Assembly: GCA_041745535.1 (NCBI GenBank)
Contig: JBGTIS010000261.1
Coordinates: forward strand, 1-64,000
Direction: 5' to 3'
Source of the DNA: JBGTIS01 sp041745535
GTDB taxonomy: Bacteria > Bacteroidota > Bacteroidia > Cytophagales > Cyclobacteriaceae
DNA: 64,000 nt
Positions 44,506 through 52,791 of the stretch are shown here, in pieces. The notes under the pieces were generated by a model. That model was not told the origin of the DNA. It made no database searches and was given only the letters and a program-made list of their open reading frames with translations. The stretch's first letter is position 1. Every line of letters begins with the position of its first letter. Made by a program: the position numbers and the translations under genes.

Positions 44506-45168
44506 CTACCAATCGATCGGTTCCTTTCCCTGCGCTACCAGGTATTCGTTGGCTTTTTTAAAGTGATTGTTACCGAAAAATCCCCGGTGGGCGGCGAATG
44601 GAGACGGATGCGCTGAGGTTAATACCAGGTGCTTACTGGCATCAATAATTTCTCCTTTTCGTTGTGCATAGGCACCCCATAACATAAATACCACGCCTGA
44701 CTTTTTTTCAGATATTTTTTGGATAACGGCATCGGTAAACGTTTCCCAACCCTTATTCTGGTGAGAGCCCGCCTGCCGTGCGCGAACCGTTAGGGTAGCG
44801 TTCAGCAGTAACACGCCCTGTTTGGCCCAGCGTTCCAGGTTGCCCGATGCCGGAAGCTCTTTACCGAATTCATTTTTAATTTCCTTGAAGATGTTCACCA
44901 GCGAAGGCGGCATGGTAATACCATCATGTACTGAAAAAGCCAAACCATTGGCCTGTCCCGGACCGTGGTACGGATCCTGCCCGATAATTACTACTTTCAC
45001 ATTTTCGAAGTCCGATGCTTCAAATGCTCTGAAAATTTCTTTTCCAGGAGGATATATTTTATATTGCTGGTATTCGGTTTTGATAAACGCTATCAGATTT
45101 TGGAAATAAGGTTTAGCGAATTCTTCAGATAATGGTTCTTTCCAGGAAGGCGCGATTTTTACGTCCAT
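44506..45168 (-). CDS. ung: Uracil-DNA glycosylase, family 1
   Basis: 220 residues, normal length for Ung. The water-activating motif QDPYHGPGQANGLAFSV has catalytic Asp65; LLLNATLTVRARQAGSHQNKGWE and the DNA-intercalating AHPSPFAAHRGFFGNNHF are intact. It removes uracil from DNA in base excision repair. Single gene, divergent from apaG with about 180 bp between the starts. Nothing unusual. Confidence 0.97.
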   Translation of the reverse strand: MDVKIAPSWKEPLSEEFAKPYFQNLIAFIKTEYQQYKIYPPGKEIFRAFEASDFENVKVVIIGQDPYHGPGQANGLAFSVHDGITMPPSLVNIFKEIKNEFGKELPASGNLERWAKQGVLLLNATLTVRARQAGSHQNKGWETFTDAVIQKISEKKSGVVFMLWGAYAQRKGEIIDASKHLVLTSAHPSPFAAHRGFFGNNHFKKANEYLVAQGKEPIDW

Positions 45169-45346
45169 TTTTAATAATATTTAGCGGTAACTATTCAGTA
45201 AGGTTTTAACTAATATTTATCATAATGGATAAGCCATTTTCTTGCAAATTGTTTAAACCCCAATTAATTTGGTAGCTCGGTTTTATGAATAAAACAATTA
45301 TCTTTTTTAAACGTTTTTCAAACTTATATTTTAAACCATCTGTCTA

Positions 45347-45733
45347 ATGGTTACAGAAGTTACCCAGGGTGTTAAAGTAAGCGTAGAAACTGAATACCAG
45401 CCTGACTACTCCAATCCGGGTCAGCACCATTATGTTTTTACCTATCACATTACCATTGAAAACAACAGCGAATTTACGGTTAAACTCTTAAGAAGGCACT
45501 GGCATATTTATGATGCCTCGTACCGTATACGCGAAGTAGAAGGAGAAGGCGTAGTGGGTCAGCAGCCGGTACTCGAGCCCAAGGCCATGCATCAGTATGT
45601 GTCAGGATGTAATATTAAGTCGGGAATGGGTAAAATGCATGGCACTTTTCAGATGGAGCGAGTATCGGATGGTAAAAAATTTGATGTAATAATTCCGGAG
45701 TTTAGTTTACATGCTCCATTCCTGAGCAACTAA
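45347..45733 (+). CDS. apaG: ApaG-family protein
   Basis: 128 residues, full length for ApaG. An Fn3-like beta-sandwich with the family motifs VSVETEYQPDYSNPG, YTIENN-like strand YHITIENNSEFTVKLLRRHWHI, GEGVVGQQPVLEPKAMHQYVSG and MGKMHGTFQM. ApaG is linked to cobalt and magnesium homeostasis and Ap4A metabolism in enterobacteria; its biochemical role is unsettled. The methyltransferase gene follows 50 bp later. Confidence 0.95.
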   Translation: MVTEVTQGVKVSVETEYQPDYSNPGQHHYVFTYHITIENNSEFTVKLLRRHWHIYDASYRIREVEGEGVVGQQPVLEPKAMHQYVSGCNIKSGMGKMHGTFQMERVSDGKKFDVIIPEFSLHAPFLSN

Positions 45734-45783
45734 ACTTTGGGGTAATTTTTATTTTTTTGAATACGCGGAACCAACAATTTTTT

Positions 45784-46557
45784 ATGGCGCGGCAATATTT
45801 AAACTATTGGTTGCACGCGTTAGACCAACACTCATTACAATCACCATTTGTTTATAATTTATATACCAAAGTCATTCATCCTGATGACCGGCTTCCAGTT
45901 TTTCAGGAAATAGAGCTGCTGAGGCTTGGCAGAAAGAGAGACGGGCGCACCATTCGGGTAAATACCAGTTTGGGAGCGGCCTCGCTGGTGTCGGACAATG
46001 AACTCAGAACAATAAGCAGTATTGCCCGGCACAGTTTAAGTGCCCCCAGGTTTTCCAGGTTACTTTATCGGCTCGCTTCCTTTATACAACCCAGACAAAT
46101 AATTGAATTGGGCACTTCTTTGGGGATAAACACCCTGTATTTGTCCGCGGCTGTTCCCCATGCCCAGGTAATCACCTTTGAAGGTTGCGCGGCAACAGCC
46201 TCTTTGGCTGCTGACACCTTTGCTACCTGGAAATTTAAAAACATCCAACTGGTTCAGGGCAATATTGACAAAAGGCTGCCTGAATTTTTGGCAACTACAA
46301 CCACTGTGGATCTGGTGTATGTAGATGCCAACCACCGGTTTGAACCTACAGTTCGTTATTTTGAACTGTTGCTAAACCAGATGAGTTCGGATGGAATTTT
46401 AATTTTTGATGATATCCATTGGTCAGCGGGGATGGAGGCTGCCTGGAAAGCTATAAAGCAGTCGCCGCGGGTTTCTTTAACCATTGATATTTTTGACGCG
46501 GGGTTGGTGTTTATTAAACCCATGCTTACTAAACAACAGTATGTGCTTGAATATTAA
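45784..46557 (+). CDS. Class I SAM-dependent methyltransferase
   Basis: 257 residues from the ATG at 45784 (a TTG at 45757 would add nine residues). Motif I IELGTSLGINTLYLS, acidic end of strand 2 ITFEG, VQGNIDKRLPE, strand 4 VDLVYVDANHRFEPTVRYFELLL and ILIFDDIHWSAGMEAAW place it with the Methyltransf_24/O-methyltransferase group. The VDANH and FDDIHW segments are the usual metal and substrate region of that group. Substrate unknown. Possibly co-transcribed with apaG. Confidence 0.88.
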   Translation: MARQYLNYWLHALDQHSLQSPFVYNLYTKVIHPDDRLPVFQEIELLRLGRKRDGRTIRVNTSLGAASLVSDNELRTISSIARHSLSAPRFSRLLYRLASFIQPRQIIELGTSLGINTLYLSAAVPHAQVITFEGCAATASLAADTFATWKFKNIQLVQGNIDKRLPEFLATTTTVDLVYVDANHRFEPTVRYFELLLNQMSSDGILIFDDIHWSAGMEAAWKAIKQSPRVSLTIDIFDAGLVFIKPMLTKQQYVLEY

Positions 46558-46674
46558 ATTAATTACATTTGCTTAATTGAGGGGCAATTGCTTAAATTTC
46601 AAAGGTTTGATACATTTTTATCAAAAAAGACTATTTTTACGATATTGGAAAATTAATAATTAGTATAATCTGTT

Positions 46675-47607
46675 ATGTCAAATTACGAAAACGACAGTAA
46701 AGTAGATAAATTTCTTAATAATAGAGCCCTGGTAATAGGGATTATCGCGTTTTTATTAGTATTGAATGGAGTTACCTTGTTTCTGTACTATCAGGATAAA
46801 CAAGAGTCAAAAAGCATGTTGGGGGCTACCAGTCAGGAATTAGAAGAAACCAGGAATAAACTTGAATCCATTAGCAATGAACTGGACCTTAAAATTGAAG
46901 AAATACAAAAACTGGGTGGCGATGTGGATACGCTGCGGAAACTGCGTGAAGAACTGGAAATAGAGAAAACACAGCTATTAGAAGCTCGAAATGTAGATAA
47001 GCGAAGGATTGGTGAAATTAATGCCCGGGTTGCAGGGTACCGGGAACTGCTGTTAAAAAAAGACGAAGAAATCGCGCATCTGCAATCGTTAAACGACGAA
47101 CTGCTCACACAAAACACCTCGCTGATGCAGGAGCAGAAAAAATTAAATAAATCGCTTTCCACAGTAGAAGAAAAATCGCAGAAACTTGCGGAAAAGGTAG
47201 AAGTAGCTTCCCAACTCAAGGCGGAGGATATTCATGTAATTGGTTTGAATGAGCGCGGTAAAGGAAAAGAACGAGATCAGTATCGGAGTAATCAGATTGA
47301 GCAAATGCAGCTTAAATTCAAGCTGGCTAAAAATAATGTGGCACCCATTGGTGGCCGAAATATCATGATTAGGGTGATTCAGCCGAATGGCGATGTGCTG
47401 TTTGATGTAGCCAAAGGTTCAGGTACCTTTATGAAAGACGGCAAAGAAGAATTCTTTACCTCAAAGCAGGAAATTTTGTTCGACAATTCTCAACAGGAAC
47501 TTTCATTCTTATATGAAAAAGGTAGCGACTACATTGAAGGTAAACATACCATTGAAATCTATGCCGACGATTATGTAATTGGAAAAACTGATTTTGTGAT
47601 TAAATAA
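46675..47607 (+). CDS. Membrane-anchored coiled-coil protein
   Basis: 310 residues. Short cytoplasmic N-terminus, one membrane segment (about 19-40, LVIGIIAFLLVLNGVTLFLYY), then a heptad-rich coiled coil (about 50-185; LEETRNKLESISNELDLKI and so on) and a globular C-terminal beta domain (about 200-310; MIRVIQPNGDVLFDVAKGSG ... HTIEIYADDYVIGKTDFVIK). Similar proteins are widespread hypothetical proteins in Cytophagales. It could be an envelope scaffold. The GDPD gene starts 52 bp after it. Confidence 0.8.
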   Translation: MSNYENDSKVDKFLNNRALVIGIIAFLLVLNGVTLFLYYQDKQESKSMLGATSQELEETRNKLESISNELDLKIEEIQKLGGDVDTLRKLREELEIEKTQLLEARNVDKRRIGEINARVAGYRELLLKKDEEIAHLQSLNDELLTQNTSLMQEQKKLNKSLSTVEEKSQKLAEKVEVASQLKAEDIHVIGLNERGKGKERDQYRSNQIEQMQLKFKLAKNNVAPIGGRNIMIRVIQPNGDVLFDVAKGSGTFMKDGKEEFFTSKQEILFDNSQQELSFLYEKGSDYIEGKHTIEIYADDYVIGKTDFVIK

Positions 47608-47659
47608 TCTTTCTGTGCAAATTACGTTTCTTACATATCAAATTGAGCGTAATAAAATT

Positions 47660-48592
47660 ATGCATGATTACCCAAAAGCTTTCTGGTTATTCCTGCTTAC
47701 TACCCTGCTATCGGGTTGCTCGAGCCGCATCAGGCCGGAGGTTGACCGGCAAAACCTGAGCCTTAGCTATGATATTGACATACAAGGACATCGGGGATGC
47801 CGTGGCTTAATGCCTGAAAACACCATACCTGGCTTTCTTAAAGCTGTAACCCTGGGAGTTACCACCCTTGAAATGGATGTGGTAATTACCAAAAACAGCG
47901 AAGTGCTTGTTTCGCACGAACCTTTTCTTTCCAACAAAATTTGCTTTGGCCCTGATGGTGAAGAAATTACCGAAAAGAATGAAAAGGATTACAACCTTTT
48001 TGAAATGACCTATGATGAAATCCGGCAATGTGACTGTGGCTCTAAATCTTCCGTTGGATTTCCCGATCAGGAAAAAATAAAAGTCGGCAAGCCTTTGCTG
48101 GTTGATGTGATCGATACGGTGGAAAGTTACCTGCAAAACAACAACTTGCCTCCGATTCAGTACAATATTGAACCTAAAACCAATTCTGAAACGGATGGTA
48201 CTTTCCACCCTGAACCTGAAAAGTTTGTGGAATTGCTGATGGCGGTACTGGAAGAAAAGGAGCTTACCCAAAGGGTGATCATACAATCGTTTGATACAAG
48301 AACGCTGCGGTATGTGCACGAAAAATATCCGGAAGTAAAGCTGGCATTGTTAATTACTAATAAAGAACTGCCTGAAACCAATATCGATAACCTGGGATTT
48401 ATACCCGCGATTTACAGCCCTTATTACCTGCTGGTTAATGACAATCTGATTAATTACGCACATGAGAATGCCATGAAGGTAATTCCCTGGACCGTGAACA
48501 CACCTGCCGAAATAAGAAGAATTCTTGCCCTGGGTGTGGATGGCATTATTACAGATTATCCAGACAGGGCAGTAGAAGTGCTAAACGAATAA
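47660..48592 (+). CDS. Glycerophosphodiester phosphodiesterase lipoprotein
   Basis: 310 residues from the ATG at 47660 (longer frame starts at GTG). Lipoprotein signal ending in LLSGC. GDPD TIM barrel: GHRGCRGLMPENTIPGF (catalytic His and Arg), TLEMDVVITKNSEVLVSHEP (Glu-x-Asp metal ligands and second His), YNIEPKT, VIIQSFD and IPWTVNTPAEIRRILALGVDGIITDYPD. It hydrolyses glycerophosphodiesters to glycerol-3-phosphate and an alcohol. It probably sits in the periplasm. A second GDPD is at 61869. Confidence 0.93.
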   Translation: MHDYPKAFWLFLLTTLLSGCSSRIRPEVDRQNLSLSYDIDIQGHRGCRGLMPENTIPGFLKAVTLGVTTLEMDVVITKNSEVLVSHEPFLSNKICFGPDGEEITEKNEKDYNLFEMTYDEIRQCDCGSKSSVGFPDQEKIKVGKPLLVDVIDTVESYLQNNNLPPIQYNIEPKTNSETDGTFHPEPEKFVELLMAVLEEKELTQRVIIQSFDTRTLRYVHEKYPEVKLALLITNKELPETNIDNLGFIPAIYSPYYLLVNDNLINYAHENAMKVIPWTVNTPAEIRRILALGVDGIITDYPDRAVEVLNE

Positions 48593-48596
48593 AAAA

Positions 48597-49169
48597 TTAT
48601 CTACCTCCTTTTTTGTTTTCAACCATAAAACCTTCGGCAAATACCCGGTATTGGTCAAATATGGAGCGCACCGCGCCTTGCAGATAGCGTTTGTCGCTGA
48701 AGTATCGGTTACCAAACACACCTGAGGCATACCCCTGCCAGATAGATTTTTTCCGTTCCCGGTCGTACATCAACACCAATAAGGTACCCTGGCGCAGATT
48801 GTACTTAACAGGATCCATTTCTTTGTCAATGTTATCTTCATATTCTATAAAAAGCTCTATTTCAGGCTGATTGTAGCCGGTAAAATGCAGACTATCGTAA
48901 AATATCTTATAAGAAACCAATAACCTGGGGTTGGTATTGGAAAGCTCATATCCCTGTAATTCCATACGGGCTTTAATGGCATCCTCAATAATTGAATTCT
49001 GTAAACTGGAATCTTCTCCGGAACTTCTGGTATCTAGAAAATTAAAAGTTTTGTATTTTTTGAAATCACCGTAGTAGCTATAATCAGATTCAACAGGAAA
49101 TTCTTTATATCCCATGCACCCAACCAGGAACATTAAACATAAGAAGGAAAAGGTAAAGAATATTTTCAT
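48597..49169 (-). CDS. DUF4136-family lipoprotein
   Basis: 190 residues. Lipoprotein signal ends in FLVGC. Typical DUF4136 features: YSYYGDFKKYKTFNFLD after the signal, LQNSIIEDAIKARMELQGYELSNTNPRLLVSYKIFYD and LVLMYDRERKKSIWQGYASGVF near the end. Family function is unknown; members are envelope lipoproteins. Convergent with the GDPD gene, 4 bp between the stops. Confidence 0.85.
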   Translation of the reverse strand: MKIFFTFSFLCLMFLVGCMGYKEFPVESDYSYYGDFKKYKTFNFLDTRSSGEDSSLQNSIIEDAIKARMELQGYELSNTNPRLLVSYKIFYDSLHFTGYNQPEIELFIEYEDNIDKEMDPVKYNLRQGTLLVLMYDRERKKSIWQGYASGVFGNRYFSDKRYLQGAVRSIFDQYRVFAEGFMVENKKGGR

Positions 49170-49615
49170 GAGTTTTTAACTAAAGATTGCACGATTAAGA
49201 AACTAAATATAGGTATAAATTACTTTATTGTTAAAAAGGTAAGATTAATTTTTTTATTATAACAAAATCATTCTTAAGAACTGGGAAAATATTAAAATTA
49301 TATAAAGGTTTTTAAAACGCGTTTTTCAGTTAAAATTTTGAATATTTAACTTTTAGTTCTGATATGGAAACTTCTGAACACTACCACAGACCTACTTTTC
49401 CATAAATACGCTAAATCAATTGCTTTTGGATTTTTAAATAACTAATTGAAGCCTAATAAGTTTAAAAAAAACAAAGACCAAATTATTCTGCCCGACAAAC
49501 ATAAATCTTGATACCATCAAAATAAAAAAGCACCCTTTGAAAAGATGCTGTTTCAGGCAATTATCAGAGCGGATACCTTTTGGTCCACTATCGCCGGTTG
49601 CCAAAATAAAACTCG
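49170..49615. other. 446-bp AT-rich intergenic region
   Basis: Contains the promoter side of the DUF4136 gene and, at its right end, the terminator of the symporter gene (49522-49549). No coding potential or further structure seen. Confidence 0.5.
49522..49549 (-). terminator. Rho-independent terminator of the symporter operon
   Basis: On the minus strand AGCATC pairs with GGTGCT (with a G-U pair), extended inward by TTT/AAA pairs, and a run of T follows (plus-strand A-run 49522-49529). It lies about 67 nt after the symporter stop codon. Confidence 0.7.
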
Positions 49616-51295
49616 CTATTCGGTGTTTGTTCTGGGGTAACGGATATCTTCCACCATATTTTGTATCTCTTCCGGAGGCGGGGGGGTAAATTTCGCTACC
49701 GTTAGGGCTACTATAAAGTTAATTAGCATGCCCAAAGTGCCAATACCTTCCGGAGAAACCCCCATCCACCAGTGTTCAGCCGTATTGAATTCAGGACTGA
49801 TAAATTTAAAATAGATAATATAAGCAGCAGTAAAGGTGATACCCGTTACCATACCGGCAATCGCTCCTTCTTTGTTCATGGTTTTACTAAAAATACCTAA
49901 AATGATCACCGGAAAAAAAGAAGAAGCAGCCAGGCCAAAAGCCAGGGCTACTACCTGCGCTACAAAGCCAGGAGGATGAATGCCAAAGTAACCGGCAACA
50001 ACCACAGCAAGAGCCGCTGAAATGCGGGCAGCCACCAGTTCCCCTTTTTCAGAAATATCTTTATTGTACTGCTTTTTGAGTAAATCGTGTGAAATAGCCG
50101 TAGATATTACCAATAGCAAGCCCGCGGCAGTTGACAGGGCCGCTGCCAGCCCGCCAGCGGCTACCAGGGCAATTACCCAATCGGGCAGCTGTGAAATTTC
50201 CGGATTGGCCAGCACCATAATATCCTGATCGATGGTAAGTTCATTGGTTTCAGGATCGCCCACATACTGGACCTTACCATCATTGTTTTTGTCTTCAAAA
50301 CCCAGTAACCCGGTTTGTTCCCAGGTGCCGAACCATTTGGGTAATTCATTATAGGAGACATTGTTTACAGTTTCGATCAGATTTACCCGGGCAAAAACCG
50401 CTACTGCCGGCGCGGTAGTATAGAGGATGGCGATAAAAAACAAAGCATATCCGGCAGAAACGCGGGCATCCCGCACTTTGGGAACGGTAAAAAAACGAAC
50501 AATTACATGCGGTAGTCCGGCAGTACCTACCATCAGGGCCGCGGTTATAAAGAACACATCGGTAATGGATTTCTTTCCTTCTGTATAAGTGGCAAATCCC
50601 AGTTCCCGATGTAATCCGTCCAACTTATCCAGCAGGTACGTGCTGCCATCGGCTACCGTACTTCCAAACCCTATTTGGGGAATAGTATGGCCGGTAATTA
50701 GAATAGAGATAAAAATGGCCGGCACCATATAAGCAAATATTAAAACGCAATATTGCGCTACCTGGGTATAGGTAATGCCTTTCATACCGCCCAACACGGC
50801 ATATACAAATACGATAAACATGCCGATGTAAACACCGGTATCTACCTCAGTTTGCAGAAAACGGGAAAAAACCACCCCTACACCGCGCATCTGTCCGGCT
50901 ACATAGGTAAAGGAGATAAAAATGGCGCAAAATACAGCTACCGTCCGGGCTGTGTTAGAATAGTACCGGTCACCCACAAAATCAGGTACCGTAAACTTGC
51001 CGAATTTCCGCAGGTATGGGGCGAGCAGTAAAGCCAATAATACATAGCCACCGGTCCAGCCCATTAAATACACCGAAGCATCATATCCCTGAAATGAGAT
51101 CAGGCCTGCCATGGAAATAAAGGAAGCGGCCGACATCCAATCGGCGGCAGTAGCCATACCATTGGCAAGGGGATGGATGCCCCCTCCGGCTACGTAAAAT
51201 TCTTTGGTAGAACCTGCTTTCGACCAAATGGCAATGCCAATATACAGAAGAAAGGTAAGCCCTACTACCAGGTAAATCATTGACTGTAAGTCCAT
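49616..51295 (-). CDS. Sodium:solute symporter (acetate/monocarboxylate type, large subunit)
   Basis: 559 residues, about 13 membrane segments. SSS-family signatures: FYVAGGGIHPLANGMATAADWMSAASFISMAGLI, VPDFVGDRYYSNTARTVAVF, AVLGGMKGITYTQVAQY, GTAGLPHVIVRFFTVPKVRDAR and GLAAALSTAAGLLLVISTAISHDL. An insert with DKNNDGKVQYVGDPETNE resembles an EF-hand-like loop and sits in a periplasmic part, as in the VC_2705 group. It couples Na+ entry to uptake of acetate or a similar acid. The small DUF4212 gene lies 59 bp upstream and encodes its usual partner. Confidence 0.92.
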   Translation of the reverse strand: MDLQSMIYLVVGLTFLLYIGIAIWSKAGSTKEFYVAGGGIHPLANGMATAADWMSAASFISMAGLISFQGYDASVYLMGWTGGYVLLALLLAPYLRKFGKFTVPDFVGDRYYSNTARTVAVFCAIFISFTYVAGQMRGVGVVFSRFLQTEVDTGVYIGMFIVFVYAVLGGMKGITYTQVAQYCVLIFAYMVPAIFISILITGHTIPQIGFGSTVADGSTYLLDKLDGLHRELGFATYTEGKKSITDVFFITAALMVGTAGLPHVIVRFFTVPKVRDARVSAGYALFFIAILYTTAPAVAVFARVNLIETVNNVSYNELPKWFGTWEQTGLLGFEDKNNDGKVQYVGDPETNELTIDQDIMVLANPEISQLPDWVIALVAAGGLAAALSTAAGLLLVISTAISHDLLKKQYNKDISEKGELVAARISAALAVVVAGYFGIHPPGFVAQVVALAFGLAASSFFPVIILGIFSKTMNKEGAIAGMVTGITFTAAYIIYFKFISPEFNTAEHWWMGVSPEGIGTLGMLINFIVALTVAKFTPPPPEEIQNMVEDIRYPRTNTE

Positions 51296-51354
51296 GCGAA
51301 TGTAAGGTTATGAGATAGTGGTTGGAATTAATATTAAGGATCAAATAGCAGGTA

Positions 51355-51612
51355 TTAATCTTCTTCTACATCAAACTTTTTGTCGAGGCGGTTCATCAGC
51401 CATACATAAACAAAAATCAGGATGAGGAAAACATAAATAGAGCCTTGTTGGGCAAACCAGAAACCCAGCTTAAATCCCCCTATTTTGATATGGTTCAGTG
51501 GCTCAGCCAGTAATATGCCACAGCCATATGAAAAAATAAACCACACAGTAAGGAGAATAAACAGGTATTTGAGGTTTTGTTTCCAGTAGACTTTCATTTT
51601 ATTTTTATCCAT
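51355..51612 (-). CDS. DUF4212 small subunit of the sodium:solute symporter
   Basis: 85 residues with two membrane segments (about 14-34 and 50-73) and the pattern YWKQNLKYLFILLTVWFIFSYGCGILLAEPLN ... GFWFAQQGSIYVFLILIFVYVWLMN typical of the DUF4212/TIGR03647 family. These proteins are nearly always encoded just before an SSS-type acetate symporter, as here, and are thought to be a small subunit. Start ATG at 51612. Confidence 0.92.
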   Translation of the reverse strand: MDKNKMKVYWKQNLKYLFILLTVWFIFSYGCGILLAEPLNHIKIGGFKLGFWFAQQGSIYVFLILIFVYVWLMNRLDKKFDVEED

Positions 51613-51755
51613 GTAAGCAAAGCATTTGAGTGGTAGTTAGGATTTATAAATTTCATAAAACTATTAAATTATCATTTAATTACTGAATAATTTAAATTTT
51701 ATTTGCGGAAAAGGTAATTTGCTTTCAAATTATCACAATAATTAATTTTAATTAC

Positions 51756-52007
51756 ATGTCAATAGCAGAACAGTTCCGGCAGGCAACGGAAAATTCCAAA
51801 AATTTAGCCGAGAGGCCCTCTAATGAAAATCTGTTAAAAATGTATGCTTTGTACAAACAGGCTACTGAAGGCGATGTGGCAGGAGAAAAACCGGTCGGAT
51901 TTGATTTTAAAGCCATTGCCAAATACGAGGCGTGGCAATCGGTACAAGGAAAAAGTAAGGAAGACGCCATGCAGGAATATGTAACACTAATAAACGCTTT
52001 ACAATGA
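51756..52007 (+). CDS. Acyl-CoA-binding protein (ACBP)
   Basis: 83 residues, complete ACBP: FRQATENSKNLAERPSNENLLKMYALYKQATEGDV, then FDFKAIAKYEAWQSVQGKSKEDAMQEYV. The acyl-CoA pocket residues Tyr (MYALYKQA), Lys (YKQAT) and the KYEAWQ motif are all present. It buffers long-chain acyl-CoA in the cytoplasm. ACBP is mostly eukaryotic and patchy in bacteria. The stop overlaps the start of the aldolase gene (ATGA), giving an unexpected pairing of lipid and sugar-acid metabolism. Confidence 0.95.
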   Translation: MSIAEQFRQATENSKNLAERPSNENLLKMYALYKQATEGDVAGEKPVGFDFKAIAKYEAWQSVQGKSKEDAMQEYVTLINALQ

Positions 52008-52654
52008 GAAGAATTGATTTATTAGGAAAAATACTTCAGGAAGGTGTAGTCGCCATTATTCGCATGGATGACGACAGCAAAGTGATTCCGGTAATAGAGG
52101 CATTAAAAAAAGGTGGTTTGTCAGCCATTGAAATTACCATGGGCACCCCCAATGCCCTGAAACTGATTGAAAAGCTTGCCCACCAGGGTGATGTAATCAT
52201 TGGGGTAGGATCGGTGCTGGACCCGGAAACCGCCCGGATGGCCATTAACAGTGGTGCCCGGTTTGTGGTAACTCCGGTTTCACGACAACCCGTTATAGAA
52301 ATGGCGCATCGCTACGATGTCCCCATTTTTTCAGGGGCGTTTTCTCCTAACGAAATACTTACGGCTTATGAACAAGGGGCCGACGTAGTGAAAGTTTTTC
52401 CGGCCGATACGCTTGGAATGGATTATTTCAAAGCGGTAAAAGCTCCCATGCCGCAACTGCGGTTAATGCCTACCGGTGGGGTTACCCTGCACAATGCCGG
52501 CGACTGGCTCAAAGCCGGTGCCTGTGCGGTAGGTATGGGCAGCGCTTTAACTGATAAAGCCGCCATTGCCAGTGGCGATTACCAGCAACTGACCCGAAAT
52601 GCTGAAATACTGCTTGAAAGCATATCCGCTGGTAGAAGTGGAAATAAGCCATAG
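52004..52654 (+). CDS. eda: 2-keto-3-deoxy-6-phosphogluconate / 4-hydroxy-2-oxoglutarate aldolase
   Basis: 216 residues, class I aldolase of the KDPG family. Catalytic Glu43 (AIEITMGTPNAL), Schiff-base Lys130 (DVVKVFPADTLG), FVVTPVSRQPV (usually TPxxxP) and the phosphate loop MPTGGVTLHNAGDWLKAGA. It splits KDPG to pyruvate and glyceraldehyde-3-phosphate, the final step for uronic acids such as galacturonate. This would serve products of the GH28-containing locus. Coupled to ACBP by a 4-nt overlap; a perfect inverted repeat covers its stop codon. Confidence 0.93.
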   Translation: MRRIDLLGKILQEGVVAIIRMDDDSKVIPVIEALKKGGLSAIEITMGTPNALKLIEKLAHQGDVIIGVGSVLDPETARMAINSGARFVVTPVSRQPVIEMAHRYDVPIFSGAFSPNEILTAYEQGADVVKVFPADTLGMDYFKAVKAPMPQLRLMPTGGVTLHNAGDWLKAGACAVGMGSALTDKAAIASGDYQQLTRNAEILLESISAGRSGNKP

Positions 52655-52673
52655 TATTTACCTTAAATACTAT
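52651..52673 (+). repeat. Perfect inverted repeat across the eda stop codon
   Basis: ATAGTATTTA (52651-52660) and TAAATACTAT (52664-52673), 3-nt loop. All A-T rich and with no U-tract, so possibly a weak terminator, RNA end structure or operator for the following cassette. Confidence 0.45.
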
Positions 52674-52791
52674 ACAAAAGGCATCTGTTTCCCGTTTTGA
52701 GTCGAAATTGTAAAATTATTGGGGCAACCTATTCATAAATTTTGAACTGATAAGAGATATTTTGTATATTCCCCCAATGAGATAATTGGCT

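Noticed and set aside
46833..47219. Ser/Phe-rich minus-strand open frame
   Set aside because: Mirror of the coiled-coil gene; its Ser runs come from Glu/Lys-rich codons on the other strand.
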